From positions 1-64,000 of the forward strand of contig JACRLC010000037.1 of NCBI GenBank assembly GCA_016235425.1: a DNA stretch of 64,000 nt, given 5' to 3'. Positions 17,015-26,127 of this stretch are shown piece after piece. Within the stretch, counting starts at the first letter, position 1. Each line of letters begins with the position of its first letter. The position numbers and the translations under genes are program-made. The notes beneath the pieces are model-generated. The model did no database searches. It was not told the origin of the DNA and saw only the letters and a program-made list of their open reading frames with translations. Origin of the DNA: Chloroflexota bacterium. GTDB lineage: Bacteria > Chloroflexota > Anaerolineae > Anaerolineales > Villigracilaceae.

Positions 17015-17170
17015 TAACCATTCTCCAGGCGGCAACTTCGCCACCGGGGAGGCGGCGAGAGCGAAAAGGATTTGCGTTTCGACCCTTCGATAAGGTTTCC
17101 CTGGCCCGAACACCAGGACGGGCAACGAACTCAACCCATCGCCTCAGGGCGGTGCTGCACAACGCGAATA

Positions 17171-17243
17171 AAACTACTCAACTACCAAACTACCCAACTC
17201 TTCAACTACCCAACTTCAAAACGAAACAACCATCAAACCAACG
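17171..17243. repeat. Tandem ACTACCAAACTACCCAACT repeat at the capD-like 3' end
   Basis: Degenerate 7-8 base units of the type ACTACCA/ACTACCC/CAACT run through the gap before the FemAB-like pair. The stop codon of the capD-like gene (17233-17235) lies within the last unit. The same repeat type occurs at 25336-25380 and inside the second glycine aptamer (39771-39850). Confidence 0.7.
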
Positions 17244-19119
17244 AAGTCATATCCGGCGGAGGGGTCGAGCGGACAGATGCCGAGGGGATGGATTCGTCGA
17301 GAACGCGGATCAGGCTATCGGTCTCGGCTTGATGCGAGAGGTGGGCAAGCTGCTCAACGGCGCGGGAGAGTTTGTCGCTGTCCACGTGTTCCTCCTCTGC
17401 GGCGCGATAAATCTCGGGGTGCGCGGTCGGCTGGAATTGCATCCCTTCCTCCCACAAGTCCTCGCTGAGTTTTTCGCCGGGACGAATGCCGGTAAACGTG
17501 ATCTCAATATCGCGGCCGGGTTCGAGGCCGGAAAGGCGGATCAAATCTTCGGCAAGGTCAAGGATGCGCACCTGTTGCCCCATGTTGAGCAAAAAGACTT
17601 CGCCGCCCTGCCCCATCGAAGCGGCCTGCAAGACGAGATGCACGGCCTCAGGAATGATCATGAAATAGCGGCGCATGTCGGGATGCGTGACCGTGACCGG
17701 CCCGCCGCGCGCAATTTGATTTTTGAACCGAGGAACCACGGAGCCGCGGCTGCCAAGCACATTCCCAAAGCGAACCACCGAATAAGCGCGCCCGTTGCGA
17801 TGCGCGGCGTCGAGGACGATCATCTCGGCCAGACGTTTCGTCGCGCCCATGACATTGACCGGGCGAATGGCTTTATCCGTTGAAATGAGGACGAGTCTTT
17901 CCACCCCATGCCTGTTCGCCGCTTCGACGATGTTGCGCGTGCCGAGGACATTGTTTGTAACCGCCTCTTCGACATTCGCTTCCATCAAAGGGACGTGCTT
18001 GTGCGCCGCAGCATGGAAAAGGACTTCGGGCCGATGCTGCTTGAACACTTCCTGAATGCGGTTCGGATCGCGCACATCCGCAATGACGGGATGGATCGGC
18101 AGAGACGGAAAATTCTCACTCAACTCAAGCAGGGCTTCGAAGATGCTGTTTTCGCCGTGACCAAGCAACACCAATTCGGCCGGACTCCAGCGCGCCACCT
18201 GCCGCGAGATTTCCCGTCCAATGGAGCCGCCCGCGCCGGTGATGAGCACGCGCTTGCCCGAAAGCGTTGACCCCACGAGACGGTCATCAATCTTGATCGG
18301 ATCGCGGCGCAGGAGGTCGGTGATGTCCACTTCGCGCAAACGGTTGACGCTGACCTTGCCGCCGATCAACTCGAAGATGCCGGGGATGGTACGCGAGGGA
18401 ATCCCCTTGAGCCTGCACACGTCATTGACCAGCCGCACGAGCCGCCCCGGCGCAGATGGAATGGCGATAATCACTTCATCTGTTTGATGATTGTCGAGCA
18501 CATCGGCCAAATCGCGGACTCTGCCAATCACGGGCACACCGTAGATTTCCTGTCTTTGTTTGGCCGGGTCGTCATCGAGAAAACCGATGGGGACGAAATT
18601 AATCTGCGACGATTTCTGCAACTCACGCGCCACGAGCGCGCCCGCGTCGCCTGCACCGATGATGAGCACGCGGCGGCTCTTGCCGTTACGCGGCATGGCA
18701 GATTGCTCCGCGAGAATCCGCAGGGTAAAGCGTGAACCGCCGATGAGCACGAGCGAAAGAAGCCAGTCAATGCCGAGGGCCGAGCGCGGCATCCCTGGGA
18801 CAATGTGCCCAAAGGTGATAATCGCCAGCATCACACCGGAGGTCAGCACCGAAGCCGCAGAGACCGCGACAGTGATCAAACGCAATTCGTTGGTGCTGGC
18901 ATACACCCACAGGCGGCGGTAAAGTCCAAAGAAATAATAAACGGGAATCTTAACCAGCGCGGCCACCGCGCACATGATCAGCGCGGCGGGGAAATAGAAA
19001 GGCAATTCGCCAACGTCCAGGCGCAAGGCAAAACTGCCCAGCACCGAAATGACGACGAGGGCAATGTCGCCGATCAAGACGAAGCGATTGCGAATATGAA
19101 AACGAGGGCGGGATTCCAT
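17233..19119 (-). CDS. Membrane-bound nucleotide-sugar 4,6-dehydratase/epimerase (CapD/WbpM type)
   Basis: 628 residues from the ATG at 19119, chosen because it begins MESRPRFHIRNRFVLIGDI next to the first membrane segment; the longer frame overlaps the upstream gene. Four hydrophobic segments (about 15-120) are followed by a Rossmann domain (GAGDAGALVAREL, about 147) and a second SDR domain starting ITGAGGSIGREIS (about 288). TDKAIRPVNVMGATKR holds the catalytic residues of the inverting/retaining 4,6-dehydratase group, with Met in place of the usual Tyr, as in PglF and WbpM. The enzyme makes a 4-keto-6-deoxy UDP-sugar for surface glycans. The C-terminal residues and stop run into the ACTACC repeat. 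Confidence 0.9.
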   Translation of the reverse strand: MESRPRFHIRNRFVLIGDIALVVISVLGSFALRLDVGELPFYFPAALIMCAVAALVKIPVYYFFGLYRRLWVYASTNELRLITVAVSAASVLTSGVMLAIITFGHIVPGMPRSALGIDWLLSLVLIGGSRFTLRILAEQSAMPRNGKSRRVLIIGAGDAGALVARELQKSSQINFVPIGFLDDDPAKQRQEIYGVPVIGRVRDLADVLDNHQTDEVIIAIPSAPGRLVRLVNDVCRLKGIPSRTIPGIFELIGGKVSVNRLREVDITDLLRRDPIKIDDRLVGSTLSGKRVLITGAGGSIGREISRQVARWSPAELVLLGHGENSIFEALLELSENFPSLPIHPVIADVRDPNRIQEVFKQHRPEVLFHAAAHKHVPLMEANVEEAVTNNVLGTRNIVEAANRHGVERLVLISTDKAIRPVNVMGATKRLAEMIVLDAAHRNGRAYSVVRFGNVLGSRGSVVPRFKNQIARGGPVTVTHPDMRRYFMIIPEAVHLVLQAASMGQGGEVFLLNMGQQVRILDLAEDLIRLSGLEPGRDIEITFTGIRPGEKLSEDLWEEGMQFQPTAHPEIYRAAEEEHVDSDKLSRAVEQLAHLSHQAETDSLIRVLDESIPSASVRSTPPPDMTSLV

Positions 19120-19140
19120 GAGGGAAGCGATTCGTGTTCC

Positions 19141-19165
19141 GTGTTTACTTGTCTGCTTATTTACC
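19141..19165. repeat. AAACAAGCAGACAAG-type repeat at the epimerase 3' end
   Basis: On the minus strand this reads GGTAAATAAGCAGACAAG and on to TAAACA, the same words as at 13771-13811. The epimerase TAA stop (19157-19159) is part of it. Confidence 0.45.
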
Positions 19166-20092
19166 TGCCACGCGCATCCATTCAACAGCCTCTTTCAACC
19201 CATCCTCGAGCGAGACTTGCGCGCGGAAGCCCATCACATCCGCGGCCTTTTGCGGGGAGCCAATGGAGCGGTAAATATCCCCGGCGCGCGGCGCGGCAAA
19301 GACGGGCGGCTGGAAATTTGGAAAGAGGTCGAAGAGCACTTCGAGCAGGTCGAGCAGGCGCGTTTCGACGCCGGTACAAATATTGAAGACCTGGCCCGGC
19401 GCATTCGGATGCTGGGCGGCGACGAGATTGGCCTGCACCACGTCGCGAATGTTGATCAGGTCGCGCGTTTGGCCGCCATCGCCGAAGATGGTGACGGGCT
19501 GTCCATCCAGCAAGCGCCGAATGAAGATTGGCACCGCCGCGGCGTACTGGGAATCCGGCCGCTGGCGCGGGCCGTAAACGTTGAAATAGCGCAAGGCAGC
19601 CACGTCCAGGCCAAAGGAGTTCGTGTACAACTGGCCGTAGATTTCGTCCACACGTTTGGATGCGGCATACGGCGACAGCGGGCGCAGGGGTGTCTCTTCA
19701 TTCAGGGGCATTGCGGTCGAATCGCCATAGACTGCCGCGCTGGTCGCAAAGACGACGCGCCGCACACCCGCCCTGCGCGCCGATTCAAACAACGACGAAG
19801 TCCCCGTCACATTGACATCGAAACAATCCTGCGGCTCGTCCATGGATTGGGGTACGGAGACAAAGGCCGCTTCGTGGAAAATGATCTCGACGCCGCGCAC
19901 AGCCTCGGTCACGCGGGAGGCGTCGCGCAGGTCGCCCTCGATGACTTCGAGATTGCCGTCGAGTCCCTGTAAATTTTCGCGTTTGCCTGTCGAGAAGTTA
20001 TCCAACACGCGGACATGCACGCCCTGCCCAAGCAGGGTACGAACGATGTGCGAACCAATAAACCCGGCGCCGCCTGTGACGAGGTATTTCAT
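19157..20092 (-). CDS. NAD-dependent sugar epimerase (UDP-glucose 4-epimerase type)
   Basis: A 311-residue extended SDR enzyme. VTGGAGFIGSHIV (residues 4-16) binds NAD; TSAAVYGDST (about 116) and YAASKRVDEIYG (about 141) give the Ser and the Tyr-Lys of the active site. It interconverts nucleotide sugars such as UDP-glucose and UDP-galactose; the true substrate could be an acetylated or uronic form. It lies between the glycosylphosphotransferase and the CapD-like dehydratase, all on the minus strand with short gaps, as one surface-polysaccharide transcription unit. Confidence 0.88.
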   Translation of the reverse strand: MKYLVTGGAGFIGSHIVRTLLGQGVHVRVLDNFSTGKRENLQGLDGNLEVIEGDLRDASRVTEAVRGVEIIFHEAAFVSVPQSMDEPQDCFDVNVTGTSSLFESARRAGVRRVVFATSAAVYGDSTAMPLNEETPLRPLSPYAASKRVDEIYGQLYTNSFGLDVAALRYFNVYGPRQRPDSQYAAAVPIFIRRLLDGQPVTIFGDGGQTRDLINIRDVVQANLVAAQHPNAPGQVFNICTGVETRLLDLLEVLFDLFPNFQPPVFAAPRAGDIYRSIGSPQKAADVMGFRAQVSLEDGLKEAVEWMRVAGK

Positions 20093-21556
20093 TTATCTGC
20101 CGCTCCTTCTGAGCACCGTGCCAATTGTGCGGAGGACAATCGAAAAGTCCATGCCGACTGTACGGTGCTTGATGTAATAAAGATCATACTCGAGTTTAAC
20201 GGCCGTTTCCGTAATGCTGGCTACATAACCATAATTGATCTGCGCCCAACCGGTGAGACCCGGCTTTACGAGCAGGCGCGCCCGGTAAAACGGGATTTGC
20301 TTCTGATATTCGGCCACCAGCTCCGGCTGTTCGGCGCGCGGACCGACGAGACTCATCTCGCCGCGCAGGACGCTCCAAAATTGCGGCATTTCATCCAAAT
20401 GAGTGCGTCTCAGAAAATTTCCCACCCGCGTGACGCGCGGGTCATTCTCGATGGTTGGCCGCGCGTCTCCATTCACTCCGGCACCCTGTTTCATCGTGCG
20501 AAATTTATAGATCCTGAAAACCGTTCCGCCCTTTCCAAGCCGCGTTTGGGAATAAAAAATCGGCAGGCCGCTGTCAATGAACGTGGCAATTGCCGCGAGA
20601 GGAAGCATGATCAGAAAAGCAACCAATCCGAACAGCCCGCCCAAAATATCCATGAGACGTTTGAATAACTCGTAGATCGCGCTGACCCGCACCTGGTCCA
20701 CGAACGAGCGGATGACCCAGTCCGATTCAAGGTGGTGGACCGGCACGCGGCTGGTCATTTCCTCGTACAGGATCGGCATGCGCGTCACTTCGATGCCGTG
20801 TTCCTGAATATCAAGGATGGTCTGAAAGGTTGCTCCTTTGATTTCGCCGTTGATGGCGATTACCAGGTCCGAAACGTGGTAATTTTCCACAATATCGAAC
20901 AAGTTGTCGCTCGTTCCGAGCACCGGCAGGCCGTAAAAAACCTTATACCTTTTGCGCGGGTCATCGTCAATGAAGCCGACGAAGATGAACGGCGGCGGGG
21001 TGAGGCGGTGATACACATCTGCAAGCGTGTGACCCGCCTTGCCCGCCCCCACCACCAGCACGCGGCGCATGAGGCCTGATGAAGTGTAGATTCTGATGTA
21101 GGCGGCGCGCCAGCCCAGGGTCAGGAAAGAGGCGATGAACAGGAACGCGCCCACTCCGATACGGGGCAAATCGTTTGGGTCCTGGCTGATCGTGAATACG
21201 AGCGAATATCCCAATAATCCAACCACCGCGGCGATGGCAATGCCGCGCAGGGTCCGCCTCCAATTGGCGGCGACGTGCGGATCGTACAGTTCGATCATCA
21301 ATAACAGCCAGATCAGCGGGAGCAGATAAAACCAGCCCGGCACTCTTGCAAGAAAAGCGCCATCCCATTGAAGTTCACGGATGGCACGCTCCATCGAGAT
21401 CCCGCCTGTCGATACCCGAACATAGAGTGTCCAACGATACCAGGCATAGATCGCGCCAAGCACCGACACAACGGAGGTGATCAAATCACCGAGCAGTAAA
21501 ATCCCCCGCTGTTCACTCGGACGTAAACGTATTGAAGGACGAGAAATATCAGCCAT
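20093..21556 (-). CDS. Polyprenyl glycosylphosphotransferase (exopolysaccharide priming enzyme)
   Basis: 487 residues from the ATG at 21556 (MADISRPSIRLRPSEQRG); the longer frame overlaps the upstream gene. The N-terminal half has four or five membrane segments and a CoA-binding-like fold (VLVVGAGKAGHTLADVYHRL). The C-terminal bacterial sugar transferase domain starts FKRLMDILGGLFGLV and has GTVFRIYKFRTMKQGAG, RTHLDEMPQFWSVLRGEMSL and KPGLTGWAQINYGY. It moves a sugar-1-phosphate from UDP to undecaprenyl phosphate, the first step of capsule, O-glycan or exopolysaccharide assembly. It is immediately followed by the epimerase gene. Confidence 0.92.
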   Translation of the reverse strand: MADISRPSIRLRPSEQRGILLLGDLITSVVSVLGAIYAWYRWTLYVRVSTGGISMERAIRELQWDGAFLARVPGWFYLLPLIWLLLMIELYDPHVAANWRRTLRGIAIAAVVGLLGYSLVFTISQDPNDLPRIGVGAFLFIASFLTLGWRAAYIRIYTSSGLMRRVLVVGAGKAGHTLADVYHRLTPPPFIFVGFIDDDPRKRYKVFYGLPVLGTSDNLFDIVENYHVSDLVIAINGEIKGATFQTILDIQEHGIEVTRMPILYEEMTSRVPVHHLESDWVIRSFVDQVRVSAIYELFKRLMDILGGLFGLVAFLIMLPLAAIATFIDSGLPIFYSQTRLGKGGTVFRIYKFRTMKQGAGVNGDARPTIENDPRVTRVGNFLRRTHLDEMPQFWSVLRGEMSLVGPRAEQPELVAEYQKQIPFYRARLLVKPGLTGWAQINYGYVASITETAVKLEYDLYYIKHRTVGMDFSIVLRTIGTVLRRSGR

Positions 21557-22559
21557 GATTATGCAATGTAAATGGGCTTGAGGCCATGCTCCATAAAAAT
21601 CCGGCGCCCCACGAAAAGTGCATGGCGGCAATGGCAAGCGGCAAACCGATCAAAAGAAAAGGTTTTCTTTTGTCCGTTGCCGCTTTCAAGCCGACCATGC
21701 CGAGCGCCGCAAAATAAAAGATGATTTCTACAAAAAACACAACTCCGGCAAGCCCAGCCCACAAGGATAACACAAAGAAGACGATGAGGCTTAACACAAA
21801 TAGCGGCGGCAATGCCTGCCGCCAGCGTAAGGTGTGCGGATAACGGCGCAACATGCGCCACTTCCAAAACCCGTACCTCCAATATTGTTTTGCGAGCTGA
21901 CCCAGCGTTGCGCGCGCAAAATAAACGGACCGAATGGATGGATCGAGCCAAACCGTCCCGCCCGATTCGCGCACACGCGTATTGAATTCGTAATCTTCGT
22001 TCGCGAGCAGGGTTTCGTCGAACGCGCCGATCTTCCCGATCAACGCGGCGCGGAACGAACCAAACGGCACGGTATCCACCGCGCCCGCCTGGGCTTTCAG
22101 CCGGTACATTGCATCGCCCACACCGAGCGGATGCGCCGCCGCAATGGAAATCGATTCAGCGATCCACGTTTCTGCACCGGGACAAATTTCCCAAACGCCG
22201 CCCACGTTATCGCCTTTGCCAGACTCGAGCGCCTGCACACATCGTTCCACGTATTCAGGGATTGGCATCGAATGAGCATCCAGCCGGACGAGAACCTCGC
22301 CTCGCGCGTGACGAATGGCCTGATTCAGTCCCGAAGGAATCGTCCTCGCTTCATTTTCGATCACGCGCAAAACCAGTTTGGGATGCTCCTGCTGGAACGC
22401 GGCGATCACTTCGCGCGTGCAATCGGTGGACATGCCATCCGAAATGATGACTTCCATCTGCGCGTGAGGATAAGTCTGCGCGAGCAAGGCCTCCAACAGA
22501 TGACGGATGGTGGCTTCTTCGTTATAGCAGGGAATGATGATCGAAACAAATGGAGGCAT
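21549..22559 (-). CDS. Family 2 glycosyltransferase with C-terminal membrane segments
   Basis: 336 residues. The GT-A fold starts FVSIIIPCYNEEATIRHLLE; the nucleotide-sugar metal site is in RGEVLVRLDAHSMP (Asp-Ala-His in the DxD place) and the acceptor-side acid in ALIGKIGAFDETLLANEDYE. Three hydrophobic segments follow (about 245-330). It is similar to ExoA/succinoglycan-type transferases, adding sugars to a lipid-linked glycan on the inner membrane face. Its stop overlaps the start of the priming transferase by 8 bases, so the two genes are coupled. Confidence 0.88.
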   Translation of the reverse strand: MPPFVSIIIPCYNEEATIRHLLEALLAQTYPHAQMEVIISDGMSTDCTREVIAAFQQEHPKLVLRVIENEARTIPSGLNQAIRHARGEVLVRLDAHSMPIPEYVERCVQALESGKGDNVGGVWEICPGAETWIAESISIAAAHPLGVGDAMYRLKAQAGAVDTVPFGSFRAALIGKIGAFDETLLANEDYEFNTRVRESGGTVWLDPSIRSVYFARATLGQLAKQYWRYGFWKWRMLRRYPHTLRWRQALPPLFVLSLIVFFVLSLWAGLAGVVFFVEIIFYFAALGMVGLKAATDKRKPFLLIGLPLAIAAMHFSWGAGFLWSMASSPFTLHNHG

Positions 22560-22697
22560 GAAAAGTGTTGCGTGTTCCGTAATTTCTCTACCGCAGGTCC
22601 ATCTTTTTTACCGCGAAGAACGCGAAGGGCGCCAGGTTCTAAAGATTTTCGGCTCTCCCGTTTTGGGCAGGGCTGCATTGCGGAAGGCAAATTCTTT

Positions 22698-22758
22698 GCC
22701 GCGAATTTCGCCCTGGCCTATCCGCCAGGACAGGCTAATTCACGCGGATTTCTAAAAC
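22698..22758. repeat. CCGCGAATTTCGC repeat copy interrupted by a 23-bp hairpin
   Basis: Bases 22698-22711 and 22735-22758 match, on the minus strand, the core of the 138-bp repeat at 25971/57661. Between them sits CCTGGCCTATCCGCCAGG plus ACAGG, a small hairpin absent from the intact copies. The stop codon of the histidine kinase gene (22752-22754) lies inside the repeat. The gap from 22560 to here also has a CCGCGAAGAACGCGAAGG type repeat near 22609. Confidence 0.7.
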
Positions 22759-24170
22759 AAATTTCTTCGGCGTACAAGAGTCGTTGCGTTAGCTTGCGAA
22801 AGCGGCAGGAACACATCAAAAGTCGTCCCCGCCCCCCCACTGCGGACGCTAATTCTACCACCATGCGCCTGCACGATCTGCCGCACAATGGCAAGTCCCA
22901 GCCCGGCTCCGTGTTTTTCCCCGCCTTTGCGCGCCGGGTCGGCCTGGTAAAAGCGGTCGAAGACATGCGGCAAGGCTTCGGCAGGGATTCCCGCCCCGGC
23001 ATCCGAAACAGAGGCGTGCATTTCTCCATTGACCAGTGAAGCTCTCAACGTGATCTCACTTCCGCGCGGCGAAAACTTCAAAGCGTTATCCACCAGGTTC
23101 GTAAACACCTGCGCGAGACGGTCCCCGTCTCCGATCAGGGCGGGCAGGTTCGGAGAAATATCCACTTTTATCGTCACGCCGGATTTCTGCAACTGCGGCG
23201 AAAACTTTTCAGCCGTCGCATTCAAAATAGCGGGCATATCCAGCGCGGTCATCTGGAGATCGGCAGTGCCGGCATCCAGCCGCGCCAGATCGAGCAAATC
23301 CAGCACCATGCGGTGCATCCGCCCCGACTCGTTGTAGATCACCTCGGCGGCCTGCCTGCGCGCTTCGGGTGACTCAGCCGTGCCGTCCAAAATCGCCTGC
23401 GCGAACCCCTGAATGGACGTGAGCGGTGTCTTCAACTCGTGCGAGACGTTGGCAACAAAATCGCGCTGGGATTGCCGACTCGACTGCACACGCGCCAGCA
23501 TCGCATTAAACGCCCGCGTCAATTCGCGGACCTCGTGAGGGCCGCGCTCTTCCACAGGCTTTATCTGCGCCGACGGCATGGTGTGCGCCGCGAAGATCAC
23601 TTTTTGCAGGGGGTCGGCGATCCACTTCGCGACGAACAAAGCCACAACGAGTGACAGCAACAAAGCAACGAATCCGCCTTCAAAAAACAATGGCAAAAGA
23701 TCATCGGTAAAGACATTTACAATCGAAAGGCGCGGACGCGGCGCGGCCACCATCAGCCACGCGCCGTCCGACAACTGGCGCAGGGTGTACAGCCATGATC
23801 CCCCATTTTCATCACGAATGAACGGGGTTGCGCGCGTGACGAGGTTTTTTCTGGGAAAAGGAAGCGGCGGTTTATCGGCCGAGGAAGTGTCCGCTTGCAA
23901 CTGCCGGTCAGACGAGTAAAGCAGGATGCGAACGTTGAACGTATGCGCGGCTTTTTCCATCGTCACGGCAAGCGGCTGTCCCTGCGCCTGGATGTCGCGC
24001 TCCAACACCATCGTCTCCACGGCTCTCAAACGCTCAAGCGTCTGCCGGTACAAAAACGGATTCCGCCAAAGGTAGGCAAACAAAACAATCGCCACGATGC
24101 CCAAAGCCGTGACGACCAACAAAGCATAACTCAACCAAAGGCGTGCGCGAAGCGAAGAAAACACCCTCAT
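22752..24170 (-). CDS. Membrane sensor histidine kinase
   Basis: A 472-residue kinase of the EnvZ/PhoR class. A membrane segment (about 12-34), an extracytoplasmic sensor (about 35-160), a second membrane segment (about 165-185), HAMP (about 185-240), HisKA with [16 protein letters not shown] (His about 248) and HATPase with [21 protein letters not shown] and [13 protein letters not shown]. It autophosphorylates and passes phosphate to the response regulator encoded just upstream, whose stop overlaps its start (ATGA). The end [19 protein letters not shown] runs into a dispersed repeat that supplies the stop. The purine-rich Shine-Dalgarno GGGGAAAGGGG before the ATG is part of another repeat. 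Confidence 0.93.
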   Translation of the reverse strand: MRVFSSLRARLWLSYALLVVTALGIVAIVLFAYLWRNPFLYRQTLERLRAVETMVLERDIQAQGQPLAVTMEKAAHTFNVRILLYSSDRQLQADTSSADKPPLPFPRKNLVTRATPFIRDENGGSWLYTLRQLSDGAWLMVAAPRPRLSIVNVFTDDLLPLFFEGGFVALLLSLVVALFVAKWIADPLQKVIFAAHTMPSAQIKPVEERGPHEVRELTRAFNAMLARVQSSRQSQRDFVANVSHELKTPLTSIQGFAQAILDGTAESPEARRQAAEVIYNESGRMHRMVLDLLDLARLDAGTADLQMTALDMPAILNATAEKFSPQLQKSGVTIKVDISPNLPALIGDGDRLAQVFTNLVDNALKFSPRGSEITLRASLVNGEMHASVSDAGAGIPAEALPHVFDRFYQADPARKGGEKHGAGLGLAIVRQIVQAHGGRISVRSGGAGTTFDVFLPLSQANATTLVRRRNLF

Positions 24171-24895
24171 CCCCTTTCCCCGTCCCCCGATGGGAGAGGG
24201 GCGAGGGGTGAGGGAGATGCAACCAGCTTATACCCCACCCCCGTCACCGTCTCGATCTTCACCATACTGCCCTCTATTTTTTTGCGAAGATGCGCGATGT
24301 GAACGTCCACGGTGCGGGTCTGGCCGTAAAAGTCAAAGCCCCAGGCAAGCTGGAGCAGTTGCTCGCGGCTGAGGACGAGTCCGCGGTGTTCTGCCAGGGT
24401 GAGGAGCAAATCAAATTCCTGGGTACGCAGGTCGAGGGTCCGATTCTGGATGCGGACCTCCCTTCTGGCGGGATCAATCGTCAGGTCACCGAGATGGATC
24501 GGTTTGCCGCCCGTCGGCAGTTTCCCGTCACTGCGCCGCAGGATCGCTCTGACACGCGCAACCAATTCGCGCGGGTTGAACGGCTTGGTCAGGTAGTCGT
24601 CCGCGCCGAGTTCGAGGCCGAGGATCTTGTCAATGTCTTCATCGCGGGCAGTCAGCATCAAAATGGGAGTTTGATTCTCCGCGGCGCGCAGTTTGCGGCA
24701 GACTTCGAAGCCGTCCATTTTCGGGAGCATCACATCCAGCACGATCAACGCGGGACGATGTTTTGCCGCGGCCTCGAGCGCGGCTTCACCGTCGCCAGCA
24801 TCCAGCACGCGAAAACCGTCGCGCTCGAAATACATGCGCGCAAGTTGGATGATGGACGGTTCGTCGTCAACAAGGAGGATCAATTCGTTGGACAT
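24167..24895 (-). CDS. OmpR/PhoB-family response regulator
   Basis: 242 residues from the ATG at 24895 ([15 protein letters not shown]). The receiver domain has the acidic pair DDE (about 10-12), phospho-acceptor Asp in [13 protein letters not shown] (about 53), Thr in MLTARDED and Lys in [10 protein letters not shown]. The winged-helix DNA-binding domain follows ([35 protein letters not shown]). It is the partner of the kinase that follows. Beyond the normal end GVGYKLVA, the extra tail [16 protein letters not shown] is encoded by a CCCTCTCCC-type repeat, so the gene end has been rewritten by that insertion. Confidence 0.93.
   Translation of the reverse strand: MSNELILLVDDEPSIIQLARMYFERDGFRVLDAGDGEAALEAAAKHRPALIVLDVMLPKMDGFEVCRKLRAAENQTPILMLTARDEDIDKILGLELGADDYLTKPFNPRELVARVRAILRRSDGKLPTGGKPIHLGDLTIDPARREVRIQNRTLDLRTQEFDLLLTLAEHRGLVLSREQLLQLAWGFDFYGQTRTVDVHIAHLRKKIEGSMVKIETVTGVGYKLVASPSPLAPLPSGDGERG
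24170..24214. repeat. GGGAGAGGGGCGAGGGG repeat at a gene junction
   Basis: A purine/pyrimidine-skewed repeat (CCCCGATGGGAGAGGGGCGA and on to GGGTGAGGG) covers the last codons of the response regulator and the bases just before the kinase start. A related copy is intergenic at 39438-39510. Confidence 0.7.
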
Positions 24896-24912
24896 GAAAT
24901 TTCCGTATTGCT

Positions 24913-25323
24913 TCAATCGCCGTGATGCGGCGCGAGCAGGGCAACCGCTTCGATCTCCACCAACCCACCCTTCGGCAAAGCGGCAACGGCTATCGTGCTT
25001 CGAGCGGGCGGATTCTCATTGAAGAATTCGGCGTAGATCGCGTTCATCTTTGGAAAGTCGTTCATATCCTTGAGGAACACGATGGTCTTGACCACGTAGG
25101 CAAGCCCCGAATCCGCCGCTTCAAGCACGTGCTTCAAATTGGTCAGCACCTGGCGTGTCTGTTCTTCGATGCCGCCGGGAATCAATTCACCCGCCGAGGG
25201 ATCGAGTGCGATCTGCCCGGCTGTGAAGACGATGTTCTCTGTGCGAATGGCCTGCGAATATGGACCTATGGCTTTGGGGGCTTTCTCGGTTTGGATGATC
25301 TTCTTGCCTTCGGATGTGAACAT
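24913..25323 (-). CDS. ridA: RidA/YjgF family enamine/imine deaminase
   Basis: A 136-residue protein of the RidA family, which hydrolyses reactive 2-aminoacrylate and related imines formed by PLP enzymes. Family marks are [26 protein letters not shown] and [23 protein letters not shown], with the substrate-binding Arg in PARST (about 112). It normally forms a trimer in the cytoplasm. A PLP-dependent D-cysteine desulfhydrase is encoded about 10 kb away, but there is no operon link. The upstream region (25336-25471) holds two repeat types. Confidence 0.92.
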   Translation of the reverse strand: MFTSEGKKIIQTEKAPKAIGPYSQAIRTENIVFTAGQIALDPSAGELIPGGIEEQTRQVLTNLKHVLEAADSGLAYVVKTIVFLKDMNDFPKMNAIYAEFFNENPPARSTIAVAALPKGGLVEIEAVALLAPHHGD

Positions 25324-25335
25324 GGTTACCTCAAT

Positions 25336-25380
25336 TTAGTTTTGTAGTTGGGTGGTTTGATAGTTGAGTGGTTGGATGGT
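25336..25380. repeat. TTTGTAGTTGGGTGGTTTGATAG-type tandem repeat
   Basis: Degenerate units of the form GTAGTTGGGTGGTTTGATAG lie upstream of ridA. They are the reverse complement of the ACTACC units at 17171 and match the insert in the glycine riboswitch. Confidence 0.6.
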
Positions 25381-25383
25381 CGG

Positions 25384-25471
25384 CTAGTGCTGGAACAACT
25401 TTAAGTTGATGGGTAAAAACGGCTGAAATGCGCCGTTTTTACCCTACATTTTCATGTTGTTCCAGTACTAG
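25384..25471. repeat. 88-bp hairpin element
   Basis: CTAGTGCTGGAACAAC at the left pairs with GTTGTTCCAGTACTAG at the right with one mismatch, and GGGTAAAAACGGC pairs perfectly with GCCGTTTTTACCC inside. The right end provides the TAG stop (25468-25470) of the DUF3592-like gene. Confidence 0.8.
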
Positions 25472-25905
25472 AAACCGAGCGTATAGGACAGAAGTCCAGA
25501 GGCGAGAAAAGCCAGGCCGAGACAGGCGGCGATCACGCCCATAAAACCGGCAATGCCCAAGCCCAGCCAATTTGACATTGGCGAGTCAACCTCTGCTTCC
25601 TGCGGATTGGACGGATTGTATCGCACCTCCACGCTCTGTCCCACCTGATGGCTGGCAGGCATGGAACCGAATTCGGACTCAAATTTGATCGTCTCGCCTG
25701 CGGAGCTTTTGAATTCAACAACGGGGTGATAGAGGGAACTTCTGCGTCCCGCGCGGCGCGCCAACTCAACTACTGTGCCGGCCGCAGTGGACATACTCTC
25801 GCGCTTGGTCTGTTCAGATCGATGCGCGTACAAACCATACCCGCCAAGCCCAATGGCAAGCAGGACAACACAACAACCAACACCCATAAAAGCGATACCG
25901 AACAT
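25468..25905 (-). CDS. DUF3592-like membrane protein
   Basis: 145 residues from the ATG at 25905, which has an excellent ribosome-binding site (GGAGGAGAGCC). Membrane segments lie at about 4-24 and 112-137. Between them is a beta-rich domain with the pattern AGTVVELARRAGRRSSLYHP, VVEFKSSAGETIKFES and VGQSVEVRYNPSNPQEAEVD, typical of DUF3592 proteins. These have no known function; they resemble small extracytoplasmic or cytoplasmic beta domains anchored by two helices. The stop codon comes from the hairpin element at 25384-25471, so a few native C-terminal residues may be missing. Confidence 0.8.
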   Translation of the reverse strand: MFGIAFMGVGCCVVLLAIGLGGYGLYAHRSEQTKRESMSTAAGTVVELARRAGRRSSLYHPVVEFKSSAGETIKFESEFGSMPASHQVGQSVEVRYNPSNPQEAEVDSPMSNWLGLGIAGFMGVIAACLGLAFLASGLLSYTLGF

Positions 25906-25970
25906 GGCTCTCCTCCATTTGAGATTTTTGCCAGTATACAACTTTTGAGGTAATCATTCAACAACAGTTG

Positions 25971-26108
25971 ACTGGTGATTACCCACATCTTTTACGCCCG
26001 CCAATTTCAGAGAAAAAAAGCAAAACCTCAGCCGCGGATTTCACGAATTTTCGCGAATTGGTTTTAAAAATCCGTGTGAATTAGCGAAATTCGCGGCAGA
26101 ATGCTCTG
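25971..26108. repeat. 138-bp dispersed repeat, copy 1
   Basis: This copy is identical base for base to 57661-57798. Its second half is an imperfect inverted repeat (CCGCGGATTTCACGAATTTT against AAATCCGTGTGAATTAGCGA and on to TTCGCGG). Here it is intergenic, between the DUF3592-like gene start and the stop of the exported-protein gene at 26128. A partial, interrupted copy is at 22698-22758. Confidence 0.95.
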
Positions 26109-26127
26109 CAAGCCGGGAAAAGACCCG

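Noticed and set aside
21834-23039. 401-residue frame on the plus strand
   Set aside because: It runs antisense across the GT2 gene, the gap and the kinase gene, and crosses a repeat; no recognisable protein.
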